Part shown: one piece after another, positions 41,306 through 50,544 of the stretch | How positions within the stretch are numbered: position 1 is the first letter of the stretch | Layout of the letters: every line of letters begins with the position of its first letter | Assembly: GCF_003386285.1 (NCBI RefSeq) | Contig: NZ_QPNC01000006.1 | Span: 186,001 to 250,000, forward strand | Direction: 5' to 3' | From: Nocardiopsis sp. FIRDI 009 | Lineage (GTDB): Bacteria; Actinomycetota; Actinomycetes; Streptosporangiales; Streptosporangiaceae | Length of the DNA stretch: 64,000 nt | The notes under the pieces: generated by a model | The model's input: the letters and a program-made list of their open reading frames with translations, nothing else | Database searches by the model: none | Told to the model about the DNA's origin: nothing | Program-made: the position numbers and the translations under genes

Positions 41306-41346
41306 CGCCCCTCTCACCCGAAGGTCGCCCGCCGAGGCGAGGGGCG
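41306..41346 (-). terminator. Hairpin just after the sugar transporter
   Basis: CGCCCCTC and GAGGGGCG pair over a 25-base loop, 16 bases past the transporter stop. It is weaker than the hairpin at 41185. Confidence 0.4.
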
Positions 41347-41361
41347 CGGTCTAGACCGGAC

Positions 41362-42780
41362 TCATCCCATCTCCTCCAGCGAGCGGCCCTTGGTCTCGGG
41401 CACCCAGCGCAGGACGAACGGGATCGAGAGCAGGGCGAACAGCGCGTACAGCACGTAGGAACCCGACAGGTTCCACTCCGACAGCGAGGGGAAGCTGACG
41501 GTGATCAGCCAGTTGGCGACCCACTGCGCGCACGCGGCGACGCCGAGGGCGGCGGCCCGGATCCGGTTGGGGAACATCTCGCCGAGCATCACCCACACGA
41601 CCACACCCCAGGAGAGGGCGAAGAAGAGCACGAACGCGTGCGCCGCGACCAGGGCGACGGCGCCCTGGAGGTCGGGGAGGACGACACCGGAGCCGCTCTC
41701 GGCGGTGAAGGAGAACGCCCAGGCCGCCAGGCCGAGTGAGGCGGCCATACCGGCCGAGCCCACGACGGCCAGCGGCTTGCGGCCGATCCGGTCGACGAGC
41801 AGCATCGCGACCACGGTGCCGACGATGTTGATGATCGACGTGGTGAAGGAGTAGAGGAAGGAGCTGCTCGGGTCGATCCCGACCGACTGCCACAGCGAGG
41901 AGCTGTAGTAGAAGATCACGTTGATCCCGACCAGCTGCTGGAAGACCGACAGGCCGATACCGACCCACACGATGGGCAGCAGACCGGCGCGACCGCCGAT
42001 GAGGTCGCGGAGGGTGGACCTGTGCTCGCTGCGCATCCGCTCGCCGATCCGGGCGACCTCGGCGTCCAGGTCCGTGCCCGCGGGCTCGACCGTGGCGAGC
42101 ACCCGCTTGGCCTCGTCCGTTCGCCCCCGGGCGACCAGGTAGCGCGGTGACTCGGGGATGCGCAGCGCCAGCAGCCCGTAGACGGCGGCCGGGAGCACCT
42201 CGACGCCCAGCATCACCTGCCAGACCTCCAGCCCCAGCAGCGTGCCGCGCTGCTCGCCTCCGGCGAGTCCGAGCAGGGCCCAGTTGACCAGCTGGGAGAC
42301 GGCGATGCCCAGGACGATCGCGGCCTGCTGGAACGAGGCGAGCCGCCCCCGGTAGGCGGCCGGAGCCACCTCGGCGATGTAGGCCGGGGCGATGACCGAG
42401 GCCATGCCGATCGCCACACCGCCCAGCGCGCGCCAGAACGCCAGGTCCCACACCGTCAGGGGCAGCATGGAACCCAGCGCGCTGACGGTGAACAGCACCG
42501 CGGCGATCTGCATGACCCGGGGGCGGCCGACGCGGTCGGCCAGGCGGCCCGCGGTGACGGCGCCCGCAGCCGCGCCCAGGAGGGGGATGGCGATGACCGC
42601 GCCGAGCAGTCCCGATCCGACACCGAACCTGCCCCGGACGCCCTCGACCGCCCCGTTGATCACGGCGCTGTCGTAGCCGAAGAGGAAGCCGCCCATCGCC
42701 GCCGCCGCGGCGATGAAGACGACGTAACGCAGGTGTTGACCGGTCGACGTCCGTGGTCTCGCCGGTGACGTGGTGCTCAC
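41362..42780 (-). CDS. Sugar porter (MFS, GLUT/XylE type)
   Basis: The 472-residue protein has 12 membrane segments and sugar-porter signatures: GGFLFGYDSAVINGA at the start, GRLADRVGRPRVM (motif A), PAYIAEVAPAAYRGRLAS, PESPRYLVARGR before the central loop, FQQLVGINVIFYYS (about 265-278), DRIGRKPL and the ending VPETKGRSLEEMG. It should import a monosaccharide by proton symport. GTG 42780 follows GGAGGG. The neighbours favour a pentose or deoxyribose, which is inference only. Confidence 0.94.
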   Translation of the reverse strand: MSTTSPARPRTSTGQHLRYVVFIAAAAAMGGFLFGYDSAVINGAVEGVRGRFGVGSGLLGAVIAIPLLGAAAGAVTAGRLADRVGRPRVMQIAAVLFTVSALGSMLPLTVWDLAFWRALGGVAIGMASVIAPAYIAEVAPAAYRGRLASFQQAAIVLGIAVSQLVNWALLGLAGGEQRGTLLGLEVWQVMLGVEVLPAAVYGLLALRIPESPRYLVARGRTDEAKRVLATVEPAGTDLDAEVARIGERMRSEHRSTLRDLIGGRAGLLPIVWVGIGLSVFQQLVGINVIFYYSSSLWQSVGIDPSSSFLYSFTTSIINIVGTVVAMLLVDRIGRKPLAVVGSAGMAASLGLAAWAFSFTAESGSGVVLPDLQGAVALVAAHAFVLFFALSWGVVVWVMLGEMFPNRIRAAALGVAACAQWVANWLITVSFPSLSEWNLSGSYVLYALFALLSIPFVLRWVPETKGRSLEEMG

Positions 42781-42991
42781 GTGCCCTCCTTGTCATCGTC
42801 AACTTGAGGCAAACGCCGAATGACGACGCTCACAACTTCAGGAAGTGTAGACAAATCAGTGACACAGGGCACAAGTCAGACATGTCAACCAAAGCTTGCA
42901 TTCAAGAAATAAACACACAACATCCCACCAACAGGGCACTGTCGGGGTCAGTGTGATCTGAGACACATCCAGCCGTCAGTAACCTGTGGGC

Positions 42992-43681
42992 ATGGCGGAG
43001 TTCCGGATCAGCAGCGACGACCAGCTCGACCTACGCAGGATGGCCACGGCGCTCGTGGAGTCCCAGGGATGGGCGCGCGAGGAGGTCAGTATCTGGGACA
43101 CCCGTCGCGGCGAGGTGATCGTGACCGTGGACGACGCGCTGCTGCGCGGCCCCCAGGCGGACCCGCTCAACCGCCCCCGGCACACACCGCGCGACGTCCA
43201 CACGGCCTGCGAGTGGTTGCGGCGCGAGGACCCGTCACTGCGCCGCGTCGACTTCCCGACCCTGCGCCAGGAGACGGCGCGGTTCTTCTCCGCCGGGTGG
43301 ACCCTGGGCGACGTACGGCACGCACTGGCCCACCGGCCCGACCACACGCCGTGGGAACAGGGCCCCGAGGGAACGGACTGGCTGCGCACCCGTCTGGGGG
43401 CCTGGCGCACCCCGGAGGGGGGCATCCGCCCCTCGAAGTCCCAGGAGGCGGCGCAGCTACGGGTGATCAGCCGCGCGGGGCTGCCCGTGGACATCGGTCT
43501 GCCCGAGGGCGCCGAGGTCGCCCACCGGCCGGTGGCGCGTCCGGAGGTGGCGCGGTCGGCCGCCGACGACGCGCGGCGGCTGATCCGGCAGAATACCCGG
43601 ACCACGACCGACTCCCTCGCGCACCGGGACCGGACCGCCGACCACATCACCCGCCCGGACCGGGAGTCGGGCCGACACTGA
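42992..43681 (+). CDS. Hypothetical protein
   Basis: The 229-residue protein is not recognised. It is soluble, with an N-terminal alpha/beta part (AEFRISSDDQLDLRRMATAL, then DTRRGEVIVTVDDALLRG), a middle helical part with DVHTACEWLRREDPSLRRVD and TLRQETARFFSAGWTLGDVR that could bind nucleic acid, and a basic, disordered tail. ATG 42992 or GTG 42986 could start it; neither has a good ribosome site. It is divergent from the sugar porter and convergent with the next gene. Confidence 0.6.
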   Translation: MAEFRISSDDQLDLRRMATALVESQGWAREEVSIWDTRRGEVIVTVDDALLRGPQADPLNRPRHTPRDVHTACEWLRREDPSLRRVDFPTLRQETARFFSAGWTLGDVRHALAHRPDHTPWEQGPEGTDWLRTRLGAWRTPEGGIRPSKSQEAAQLRVISRAGLPVDIGLPEGAEVAHRPVARPEVARSAADDARRLIRQNTRTTTDSLAHRDRTADHITRPDRESGRH

Positions 43682-43732
43682 CCGGGCCGCGCGCGGGGTG
43701 GAACCGGCCCGCCGTCAACGCCTCCGGGGGTC

Positions 43733-44995
43733 TCAACCCCTCCCGCGGCGCTGTTCCCTCGACTCCCGGATCTCCTGCACGCTCACGTGCACTCCCTCGG
43801 CGATCGCGCCCAGGCAGGACTCCATCGGCCCCCGTCCGACGGTGACCCGCCACAGGACGGCGAAGAGGACCGTGGCCACCACGAAGCCCTCCAGCAGCCA
43901 CGGAGTGTGCCAGTCCCGGGTCGACAGGCCCACGACGACGGCGATCGCGAGCAGGTGCCCGGAGTAGACGGTCAGCGACATCCGGCCGACCGACGACAAC
44001 GGGTACATCAGCCAGCGGACACGCTCGGCCAGCCACACGCACGCGACGATGACGATCAGCGCCTGTCCCACCGCCTGGGCGATCTCGAACGTGGTGCCGG
44101 TGTGCGGCGTCCCGACCGCCAGCCACCACCAGCTGTCCGTGAACACCTGGCCGTGCATGGCGTACATGTCCTCCCGCGTGGCGGCGCGCAGCGACTCCAG
44201 TACGGCCGGGTCGGTGACCGTCTCCGTCCCCGCGGCCGCGATCGCCAGCCGGTCCAGCCCGCCCAGGGGGTACAGCAGGAGCCAGGAACCCCCGTAGGCG
44301 AACACGGTGAGCCCGCAGCCCGCCGCGAACAGCCGGAGGCGCACGGCGGTGGTCGTCAGGTCCGTCCGCCCCAGCGCCATACCCGCGAACACGAAGGCCA
44401 TGAAGGTGATCGCCGGGTAGTAGCCGGTCAGGAAGAACTCGGTCAGCGACCCCAGCGAGGCCCCGCTGTACTCGACCGGGCCCATGGCCGACCGCAGCGT
44501 GAAGGAGACGAACGGCCCGACCACGGCGAGCACACCCGCCACGGCCCACAGTGCCCCGGCGCGCAGCCGGGCCAGCGGGAGGGCCAACAGGAAGAAGCCC
44601 GCGTAGTAGGTGAGGATGACCGCGACGGGCGCGCCGACCATGTCGAGGAAGATCCCCAGCACACCGATGACGACCGCGCGCGTCACGATGCGCACGGTGG
44701 CCTGCCGCAGGCGGTCACCGGTGGCGGGGGTGGTGCGACCGGTCATGAACGCCAGCGACAGCCCGGCCAGCAGGGCGAACAACGCGGAGGAGTTGCCGCG
44801 AAGGAGCGCGTGGACGGCGGTGGCGCCGTCCTCGGACAGCAGCCCGAACGAGGTCACCCCCAGGTGCACGACGAACATCCCGAAGATCGCGAGGGCGCGG
44901 GCGGCGTCGATGCCGTCGATGCGGTGGTGCCGGGCCGGGGCGGCCGTGGTGTCGGTGGCGGGGCTGCGTCTGTCGTCAGATCGGTTCTCTGCCAC
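43733..44995 (-). CDS. DUF418-type integral membrane protein
   Basis: The 420-residue protein has about ten hydrophobic segments. RIDGIDAARALAIFGMFVVH near the N-terminus is the hallmark of the heparan-alpha-glucosaminide acetyltransferase-like/DUF418 families, and a C-terminal DUF418 part (SLTVYSGHLLAIAVVVG, about 340-356) follows. Family members probably move acyl groups across the membrane, but no substrate is known for this type. GTG 44995 has no clear ribosome site and may be translated leaderless. The last 20 residues are basic. Confidence 0.85.
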   Translation of the reverse strand: MAENRSDDRRSPATDTTAAPARHHRIDGIDAARALAIFGMFVVHLGVTSFGLLSEDGATAVHALLRGNSSALFALLAGLSLAFMTGRTTPATGDRLRQATVRIVTRAVVIGVLGIFLDMVGAPVAVILTYYAGFFLLALPLARLRAGALWAVAGVLAVVGPFVSFTLRSAMGPVEYSGASLGSLTEFFLTGYYPAITFMAFVFAGMALGRTDLTTTAVRLRLFAAGCGLTVFAYGGSWLLLYPLGGLDRLAIAAAGTETVTDPAVLESLRAATREDMYAMHGQVFTDSWWWLAVGTPHTGTTFEIAQAVGQALIVIVACVWLAERVRWLMYPLSSVGRMSLTVYSGHLLAIAVVVGLSTRDWHTPWLLEGFVVATVLFAVLWRVTVGRGPMESCLGAIAEGVHVSVQEIRESREQRRGRG

Positions 44996-45206
44996 GTTGA
45001 TCAAAGCTATACCGTCGCCCTGAATCCTCGGTTTCCCGGCCCGGGGGGACCGAACCTGCGTCTCGACATCTGACGTGCGCCAGAGCTGCACCGCGTCTCA
45101 CTCGCTCCCTGTGGGGTGTGCGGGTGGGATGTGTCACTGTCCCGCGCACCTGTAACGGCGCCCCCCGTGGCGATGTTCCCCGGCGAACGCTCCGACCGCC
45201 GCGCGT

Positions 45207-45252
45207 GCGCCGCTCCGTGGACGCCTCTCCCGACGCGTCCACGGAGCGGCGC
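45207..45252 (-). terminator. Perfect 18-bp hairpin terminator
   Basis: GCGCCGCTCCGTGGACGC and its exact complement enclose a 10-base loop, 6 bases past the stop of the acetoacetyl-CoA synthetase gene. Confidence 0.9.
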
Positions 45253-45257
45253 GTGGA

Positions 45258-47264
45258 TCAGCCCCGGTCGGACAGGCGGGTGAAGTAGTCGAGCGCCTCG
45301 GGGTTGGCCAGGGAGTCGCGGCTGACCACCTTGTCGGGGCTCTCCCCCATCAGGATGCGCTTGACCGGGACCTCCAGGACCTTGCCGGACAGGGTGCGGG
45401 GAACGGCGGTGATCGCGCGCACGCGGTCGGGGACGTGCCGGGGCGAGCAGTCGGTGCGCACCCGGCGGGCGATCTCCTTGGGCAGGTCGCCCTCCAGGTC
45501 GGCGCCGGGGCGCAGCACGGTGAACAGTTCGATCCTGGACGAGCCGTCCTTCTGCGGGACGTCCACGACCAGGGCGTCGACGACCTCGTCCAGGGCGAGG
45601 ACGGCGCGGTAGATCTCGCTGGTGCCCATGCGCACGCCGCCGCGGTTGATGGTCGAGTCGGAGCGGCCGTAGATGATCGCGGTCCCCCGGTCGGTGATCT
45701 CGATCCAGTCCCCGTGCCGCCAGATCCCCGGGTAGACGGAGAAGTAGCTGTCGCGCAGCCGCTCGCCGTCCGGGTCGCCCCAGAAGTACACCGGCATGGA
45801 GGGGGCGGGCTGGGTGACCACCAGTTCCCCCACCTGGCCGACGAGCTCCCTGCCGTCCGGGTCCCAGGAGGCCACGGCCATGCCGAGACCCCGGGACTGG
45901 ATCTCGCCCTCGTAGACGGGCAGGGTGGGGGTGCCGCCGACCAGGCAGCTGCACACGTCCGTGCCGCCGCTGGTGGAGAACAGCCACAGGTCGTCGCCGA
46001 ACTCCTCGTACACCCAGGCGAACGCCTCCGGGCTCAGCGGGGAGCCGGTGGATCCGATCGCGCGGAGGGCGGACAGGTCGCGCCCCCGGCGGGGGTGGAC
46101 GTCCTCCTTCATGCAGGAGGAGAGGAACCCCGCGCTGGTGCCGAAGATGGTGACGCCCGCCCGTTCGGCCAGGTCCCAGAGCGCGCCGAGGTCCGGAGCC
46201 GCGGGGCTGCCGTCGTACAGGACGATGGACGCCCTGGTCAGCAGCACGCTGGCCAGGAAGTTCCACATCATCCAGCCCGTGGTGGTGAACCAGAAGACCC
46301 GGTCGTCCTCGCGGGCGTCCAGGTGGAGGTGGAGGTTCTTGAGCTGTTCGAGGAGGATCCCGCCGTGGCCGTGCACGATGGCCTTGGGCAGGCCCGTGGT
46401 GCCGGAGGAGTAGAGCACCCAGAGGGGGTGGTCGAAGGGGACGGGGGTGAACTCCGGTTCGGGCGCGGCCCCGCCGTCACCGGCCGCCTCCAGCGCGCTC
46501 CAGGGCTCGGTGCCCTCCAGGTCGGCGCCGGGGGCGAGGTAGTCCAGCAGCACGGTGTGCTCGACGGTGGGCAGGGCCTCGCGCAGCTCCGCCACGACCG
46601 GACGGCGGTCGAAGTCCCTGCCGCCGTAGCGGTACCCGTCCACGGCCAGGAGCACCTTCGGTTCGATCTGCGCGAACCGGTCGATGACGCTGCGCACGCC
46701 GAAGTCGGGTGAGCAGGAGGACCACACCGCGCCGAGGGAGGCGACCGCGTAGAACGCGGCGACGGTCTCGGGCAGGTTGGGCAGGTAGGCGACCACCCGG
46801 TCACCGGGGCCCACGCCGCGTTCGCGCAGACCGGCGGCGATCGCGGCGGTGCGGCGACGCAGTTCGCCCCAGGTCCACTCGCCGAGCGGGCGCAGCTCGG
46901 TCGCGTGGCGGATGGCGACCGCCTCGTCGTCGCGGCCCTCGAAGATGTGCCGGGCGTAGTTGAGGGTGGCGCCGGGGAACCAGCGCGCGCCCGGCATGAC
47001 CCGCTCGGCGAGGACGCTCTCGTAGGGGGTCTCCGACCGGACGCCGTAGTACTCCCAGATCGCCTGCCAGAACCCCTCGACGTCGGTGACCGACCACCGC
47101 CACAGGGCGTCGTAGTCGAACGACTCCAGGGTGGTCGCGCCCTCGCCGAAGGCGCGGACCCCCTTGTGTTCCGCCGCCCAGCGGGCGAACGCGACGATGT
47201 TCGAGGAGTCGGCCGTGGCCTCGTCCGGCTCCCAGAGCACGCGGGGCACACTGCTCTCCGTCAT
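45258..47264 (-). CDS. Acetoacetyl-CoA synthetase (acetoacetate-CoA ligase)
   Basis: The 668-residue enzyme activates acetoacetate with ATP and CoA. It is an ANL-superfamily ligase: VLYSSGTTGLPKAIVHGHGG (ATP loop), FWFTTTGWMMWNF, IGSTGSPLSPEAF, GGTDVCSCLVGG, YGRSDSTINRGGVRMGTSEI and the C-terminal lysine in PRTLSGKVLEVPVK. The N-terminal ACAS-type region (WRWSVTDVEGFWQAIWEYYG) and the FSTSGGTDVCS wording favour acetoacetate over acetate. ATG 47264 follows GGGAAGG. It would reclaim acetoacetate from leucine or ketone-body breakdown. Confidence 0.92.
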   Translation of the reverse strand: MTESSVPRVLWEPDEATADSSNIVAFARWAAEHKGVRAFGEGATTLESFDYDALWRWSVTDVEGFWQAIWEYYGVRSETPYESVLAERVMPGARWFPGATLNYARHIFEGRDDEAVAIRHATELRPLGEWTWGELRRRTAAIAAGLRERGVGPGDRVVAYLPNLPETVAAFYAVASLGAVWSSCSPDFGVRSVIDRFAQIEPKVLLAVDGYRYGGRDFDRRPVVAELREALPTVEHTVLLDYLAPGADLEGTEPWSALEAAGDGGAAPEPEFTPVPFDHPLWVLYSSGTTGLPKAIVHGHGGILLEQLKNLHLHLDAREDDRVFWFTTTGWMMWNFLASVLLTRASIVLYDGSPAAPDLGALWDLAERAGVTIFGTSAGFLSSCMKEDVHPRRGRDLSALRAIGSTGSPLSPEAFAWVYEEFGDDLWLFSTSGGTDVCSCLVGGTPTLPVYEGEIQSRGLGMAVASWDPDGRELVGQVGELVVTQPAPSMPVYFWGDPDGERLRDSYFSVYPGIWRHGDWIEITDRGTAIIYGRSDSTINRGGVRMGTSEIYRAVLALDEVVDALVVDVPQKDGSSRIELFTVLRPGADLEGDLPKEIARRVRTDCSPRHVPDRVRAITAVPRTLSGKVLEVPVKRILMGESPDKVVSRDSLANPEALDYFTRLSDRG

Positions 47265-47504
47265 TGGCCAGCCTTCCCAGTCGCATGGCTGTGTGGATGT
47301 GAGACCCATATAACACCACCGTGTGGTCGGGCTCCCGCCCCGCCCTCGGGGTTACGGAGGGCGGAAACGAGTGCGGCTCCCACGGCGGGATCGCAGGTCA
47401 CCACGGGCGTGCGGGAGGTGTGGCGGGTCCACCCACGGGTGGACGCCAGAGGGTGGGAAGGCCACCTTGACGACCGCGGTAAGGCCGTGTGATGGGATGA
47501 CCGG

Positions 47505-47523
47505 ACGTCACAACGGGTGACGT
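47505..47523. promoter_or_regulatory. Short inverted repeat
   Basis: ACGTCAC-AACGG-GTGACGT is a perfect 7-bp repeat 5 bases past the stop of the HAD gene. It may be a weak terminator or a protein site. The remaining 47265-47500 shows nothing definite. Confidence 0.35.
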
Positions 47524-47527
47524 GGGG

Positions 47528-48202
47528 TCAGGCTCCGCGCAGGACCTCGACGGCGGCGACCGGTGAGTCGACGACCACGGCCCCGGTGGCCTCCAGCCGC
47601 TCCCTGGCCATGAGCCCGCTGGCGACCAGGAGCGCGTTCGCCCCGGCCTCGTGCGCGGCGCGCGCGTCGTCGTCGATGTCCCCGATCAGCACGACCTTGG
47701 CGGGGTCGATCCCCTGCCGGTCGAGGTGGTGCACGAGGTGCTCTGCCTTGGAGTCCTTCACGGTCGCGAACCGGCGGCCGTCCACCCGGGTGAAGTGCGG
47801 GTCGAGGCCGCGATCGGCGATCAGCGGGACCAGGTGCTCGTGCGAGGCCATGGACAGCAGCGACTGCGTGCCTCCGTCACCGGCCCAGTCATGCAGGACG
47901 TCGGGCACCCCGTCGGCCAGCCGGCAGGCGGGCAGGTGCTCGAGGTAGCTGCGGTCGTAGAGCCGCTCGGCCTCCTCCCACTCGCCGTCCTCGAAGGCCC
48001 GGCCCAGCAGGTCCTCGTAGCAGGGGATGAGGGGGCGCCGGAACACGGAGCGCCAGTACTCCATCTGCACCGGGGGGCGGCCGAACCTGGCGCACACGGC
48101 GTTCACGGCGGCGAGGTTGGCGTGGTTGTCGTCCAGGAGGGTGCCGTTCCAGTCCCAGACGATGTGGGTGATGTCGCGTCGGTCAAAAGTCGTCTCAGCC
48201 AT
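47528..48202 (-). CDS. HAD-superfamily phosphatase-like hydrolase
   Basis: The 224-residue protein has HAD motifs: VWDWNGTLLDD (motif I, DxN variant of DxDGT, near residue 14), a serine in SMASHEH (motif II region), the lysine in TVKDSKAEHL (motif III) and LIGDIDDDARAAHEAG (motif IV). The second motif I aspartate is replaced by asparagine, as in some phosphoglycolate-phosphatase-like proteins, which may reduce phosphatase activity. The cap domain spans about 25-100. The substrate is unknown. ATG 48202 gives the standard start; it stands alone. Confidence 0.85.
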   Translation of the reverse strand: MAETTFDRRDITHIVWDWNGTLLDDNHANLAAVNAVCARFGRPPVQMEYWRSVFRRPLIPCYEDLLGRAFEDGEWEEAERLYDRSYLEHLPACRLADGVPDVLHDWAGDGGTQSLLSMASHEHLVPLIADRGLDPHFTRVDGRRFATVKDSKAEHLVHHLDRQGIDPAKVVLIGDIDDDARAAHEAGANALLVASGLMARERLEATGAVVVDSPVAAVEVLRGA

Positions 48203-48295
48203 TGTGAGCACCTTATGGGCAGCCGGGCCGCACCGGAATGCGTCGTTCGCCACCCCTCGGCCCGTCCACGCGCCCGCCTCGCCCCTCCGGTCGCC

Positions 48296-48916
48296 TCAGG
48301 TCACGTCCGGTTCGGCCGCGCACTCCCCGCGTCGCCGCCCCCTCAGTCGGCGCCTGCGCCGCACGGCCCAGACCCCGGCGAGGACCATGCCGGGGAACAC
48401 GACGAGAATGAGGATCGGCAGCAGGATCGCCAGGACCGCCGTGACGGCGCTGACGACGTCCTCGACCACCGAGACGACCGGACCTCCCGCGCCGCCGGTC
48501 AGGGTGTTGACCACCGGCCGGGACACGGCCTTGAGGACGTGGAAGACGAGCGCGACGACGACACCCGCCAGGACCGCGCTCCAGTCGACACCGTCCCCGG
48601 CGGTGGCGGCGCCCAGCTCGGACAGCTCGACGGAGGTCGCGCCCGCACCGAACGTGATGCCTCCCGCGGAGGGGCGGACCACGGTCTGCACGGCGTCGTT
48701 GAGGCTGTCCACCGCGGGAACCTTGTCCGCGGCGAACTCGACCACCAGCAGGACCGTGAGGCACACGAGGGTGACGGGGTGCTCCAGCCACGACCAGGCG
48801 GAGCCGAGGGGGACGAGGTCGGTGAAGCGGGCGAGCAGACCGACGAGGAGGAGGGGTATGTAGGCGTTCAGCCCCGACGCCGAGGACAGCCCCAGGCCGG
48901 TGAGGGTGGCGATCAT
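48296..48916 (-). CDS. DUF4126 family membrane protein
   Basis: The 206-residue protein begins MIATLTGLGLSSASGLNAYI, the DUF4126 start, and has about five hydrophobic segments including LVCLTVLLVVEFAADKVPAV and AVLAILLPILILVVFPGMVL. The tail is very basic (VRRRRRLRGRRRGE). GAAGGAAG precedes the ATG. Function unknown. It is on the same strand as the HAD gene, with a 93-base gap. Confidence 0.85.
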   Translation of the reverse strand: MIATLTGLGLSSASGLNAYIPLLLVGLLARFTDLVPLGSAWSWLEHPVTLVCLTVLLVVEFAADKVPAVDSLNDAVQTVVRPSAGGITFGAGATSVELSELGAATAGDGVDWSAVLAGVVVALVFHVLKAVSRPVVNTLTGGAGGPVVSVVEDVVSAVTAVLAILLPILILVVFPGMVLAGVWAVRRRRRLRGRRRGECAAEPDVT

Positions 48917-49019
48917 GCGCTTCCTTCGTGTTCTCCGTGGCGGAGGGGACGCACCCGCGGCACGCCCCCTCCCCACACCGGTGTACACGTGTTGACGCAC
49001 ACGCGCCGCCCGTGGTTTC

Positions 49020-49055
49020 GGCCCGGGGCTCGGGCTGGAGGTCCGGCCCCGGGCC
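49020..49055 (-). terminator. Hairpin after the cell-wall protein gene
   Basis: GGCCCGGGGC pairs with GCCCCGGGCC over a 16-base loop, 7 bases past the stop. Confidence 0.7.
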
Positions 49056-49062
49056 GCCCGGA

Positions 49063-50544
49063 TCAGCTCCGGCGCCTACGGGCCGCGATCAGCGCGGTGG
49101 CACCGGCCGAGACGACCACGAGTCCGGCGACCACCATGGCGGCGATCCCGGTTCCGGTCAGCGCCAGACGGTCACCGAAGCCGCTCTCGGAGTGATCCAC
49201 CAGACGCTTGTCCGCGCGGCCCTCCCCGAACTCGGTGAATTCGGTCAACTCGGTCTCGGCGTCGGACTCGGCATCCGCGCCGGAGTCGGCGTCGGCCACC
49301 TCCCGACCGTCCTCGTACGAGAGCCGGTGGGAGTCGTAGGGGTAGTACGGATCATCCGTCGGTGACGGCTCCGGGCTGGGGCTCGGAGAAGGCGACGGGG
49401 AGGGCTCCGGAGACGGGCTCGGGCTCGGAGACGGGGAGGGTTCCGGGCTGGGCGAAGGACTGGGCTCCGGGCTGGGGCTCGGGCTCGGAGAAGGCGACGG
49501 GCTCGGGCTGGGTTCCGGGCTCGGGGAAGGACTGGGCTCCGGGCTCGGTGACGGCGACGGGGAGGGGCTCGGAGAAGGCGACGGGCTCGGGCTGGGTTCC
49601 GGGCTCGGAGAAGGCGACGGGCTCGGGCTGGGTTCCGGGCTCGGAGAAGGCGACGGGCTCGGGCTGGGTTCCGGGCTCGGGGAAGGACTGGGCTCCGGGC
49701 TCGGTGACGGCGACGGGGAGGGGCTCGGGCTGGGCGACGGGTCCAGCGGAGCACAGTCCATCGTGACGTCGCCCAGGATCAGGTCGAAGAGCGTCACCGT
49801 CTCTCCGATGGGCTGACCGCTCTCGTCGAGGAGCTGCGCCGTGGCCGACAGGGCGAGTTCGGCGTGCCCCCGGCTCCCCTCGGCCTCCTGGACCTGCTGG
49901 GTGGTCACGAGAACCCGGACACCGGACGTCCCCGGCCCGTAGTCGCCCATGAAGTCGAGGGCGGTCGTCTGGAGTTGCTGGGAGACCGGGACCGTCCGGC
50001 CGAAGACCGAGACGGACACCGCGGCCGTCAGGAAGATCGGGTCGTGCGGGAAGGTGCAGTTGACGCTGTTCTGCCAGGTGGCGACGTCAAGGACCTGGGT
50101 GAGTCCGCCCGCGGCCGGGGTTCCCTCGTTCACGATCACCTGGGCGGGCCCGGTCGTACCCTCGGGCGGCGGCACCAGCAACTGGGTGAACGCCCCGTCC
50201 GCCCTGGCACGCGCGCTCGACGGGTTGAGGGTGGTCTCCACGACGGCGGTCCCCGTCGCGGAGGGGACGTTGTCGTCGATCACCGACGCGGCCCCGGAAC
50301 CGATGTTCCACTCCTGCGCGGCGTCTGCGCCACCGACCTCGGCCACGCCACGGCTGCCCGTGACGGCGCCGGAACCGTAGACGGCCGGGTCCAGCGTGAG
50401 CTGGGCCCACGTGCTCGTCGCGTAGGGCGTCGCGGGCTGGGCCTCGACTCCGGGCATGCCCAAGGTGGCGCCGACGACGATCAGCCCGGACGCCGTCAGC
50501 GCCGAGACTGACGCGACGGCACCTGTCCGAGCCTTTCTCACCAT
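49063..50544 (-). CDS. Cell-wall-anchored protein with Ser/Pro/Glu repeats (LAXTG sortase signal)
   Basis: The 493-residue protein has a signal peptide (cleavage near residue 36, after VEAQ-type sequence), a globular exported domain (about 40-240) with a conserved cysteine pair (VNCTFP and TMDCAP), about 130 residues of SP/EP repeats, an acidic stretch, then LALTGTG, a hydrophobic segment and RRRRS. LAXTG is the motif of class E sortases in actinomycetes. The domain looks like the choice-of-anchor type, so the repeat is a wall-spanning stalk. The start is uncertain: ATG 50544, GTG 50541 and TTG 50565 are all possible without a good ribosome site. Confidence 0.8.
   Translation of the reverse strand: MVRKARTGAVASVSALTASGLIVVGATLGMPGVEAQPATPYATSTWAQLTLDPAVYGSGAVTGSRGVAEVGGADAAQEWNIGSGAASVIDDNVPSATGTAVVETTLNPSSARARADGAFTQLLVPPPEGTTGPAQVIVNEGTPAAGGLTQVLDVATWQNSVNCTFPHDPIFLTAAVSVSVFGRTVPVSQQLQTTALDFMGDYGPGTSGVRVLVTTQQVQEAEGSRGHAELALSATAQLLDESGQPIGETVTLFDLILGDVTMDCAPLDPSPSPSPSPSPSPSPEPSPSPSPEPSPSPSPSPSPEPSPSPSPSPSPEPSPSPSPSPSPSPSPSPSPEPSPSPSPEPSPSPSPSPSPSPSPEPSPSPSPEPSPSPSPSPSPEPSPSPSPSPSPEPSPTDDPYYPYDSHRLSYEDGREVADADSGADAESDAETELTEFTEFGEGRADKRLVDHSESGFGDRLALTGTGIAAMVVAGLVVVSAGATALIAARRRRS
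49361..49744. repeat. In-frame low-complexity repeat coding Ser-Pro/Glu-Pro
   Basis: A 36-base unit occurs three times in direct succession around 49577-49684, and a block of about 67 bases at 49505 recurs at 49661, exactly 156 bases (52 codons) apart. The repeat is open in more than one frame on both strands, so antisense frames here are not genes. Its length probably varies by slippage. Confidence 0.85.

Noticed and set aside
49362..49766. Plus-strand open frame reading GSGSEKATGSGWVPGSEK-type repeats
   Set aside because: It is the antisense of the Ser-Pro repeat of the cell-wall protein, without a ribosome site or own domain.
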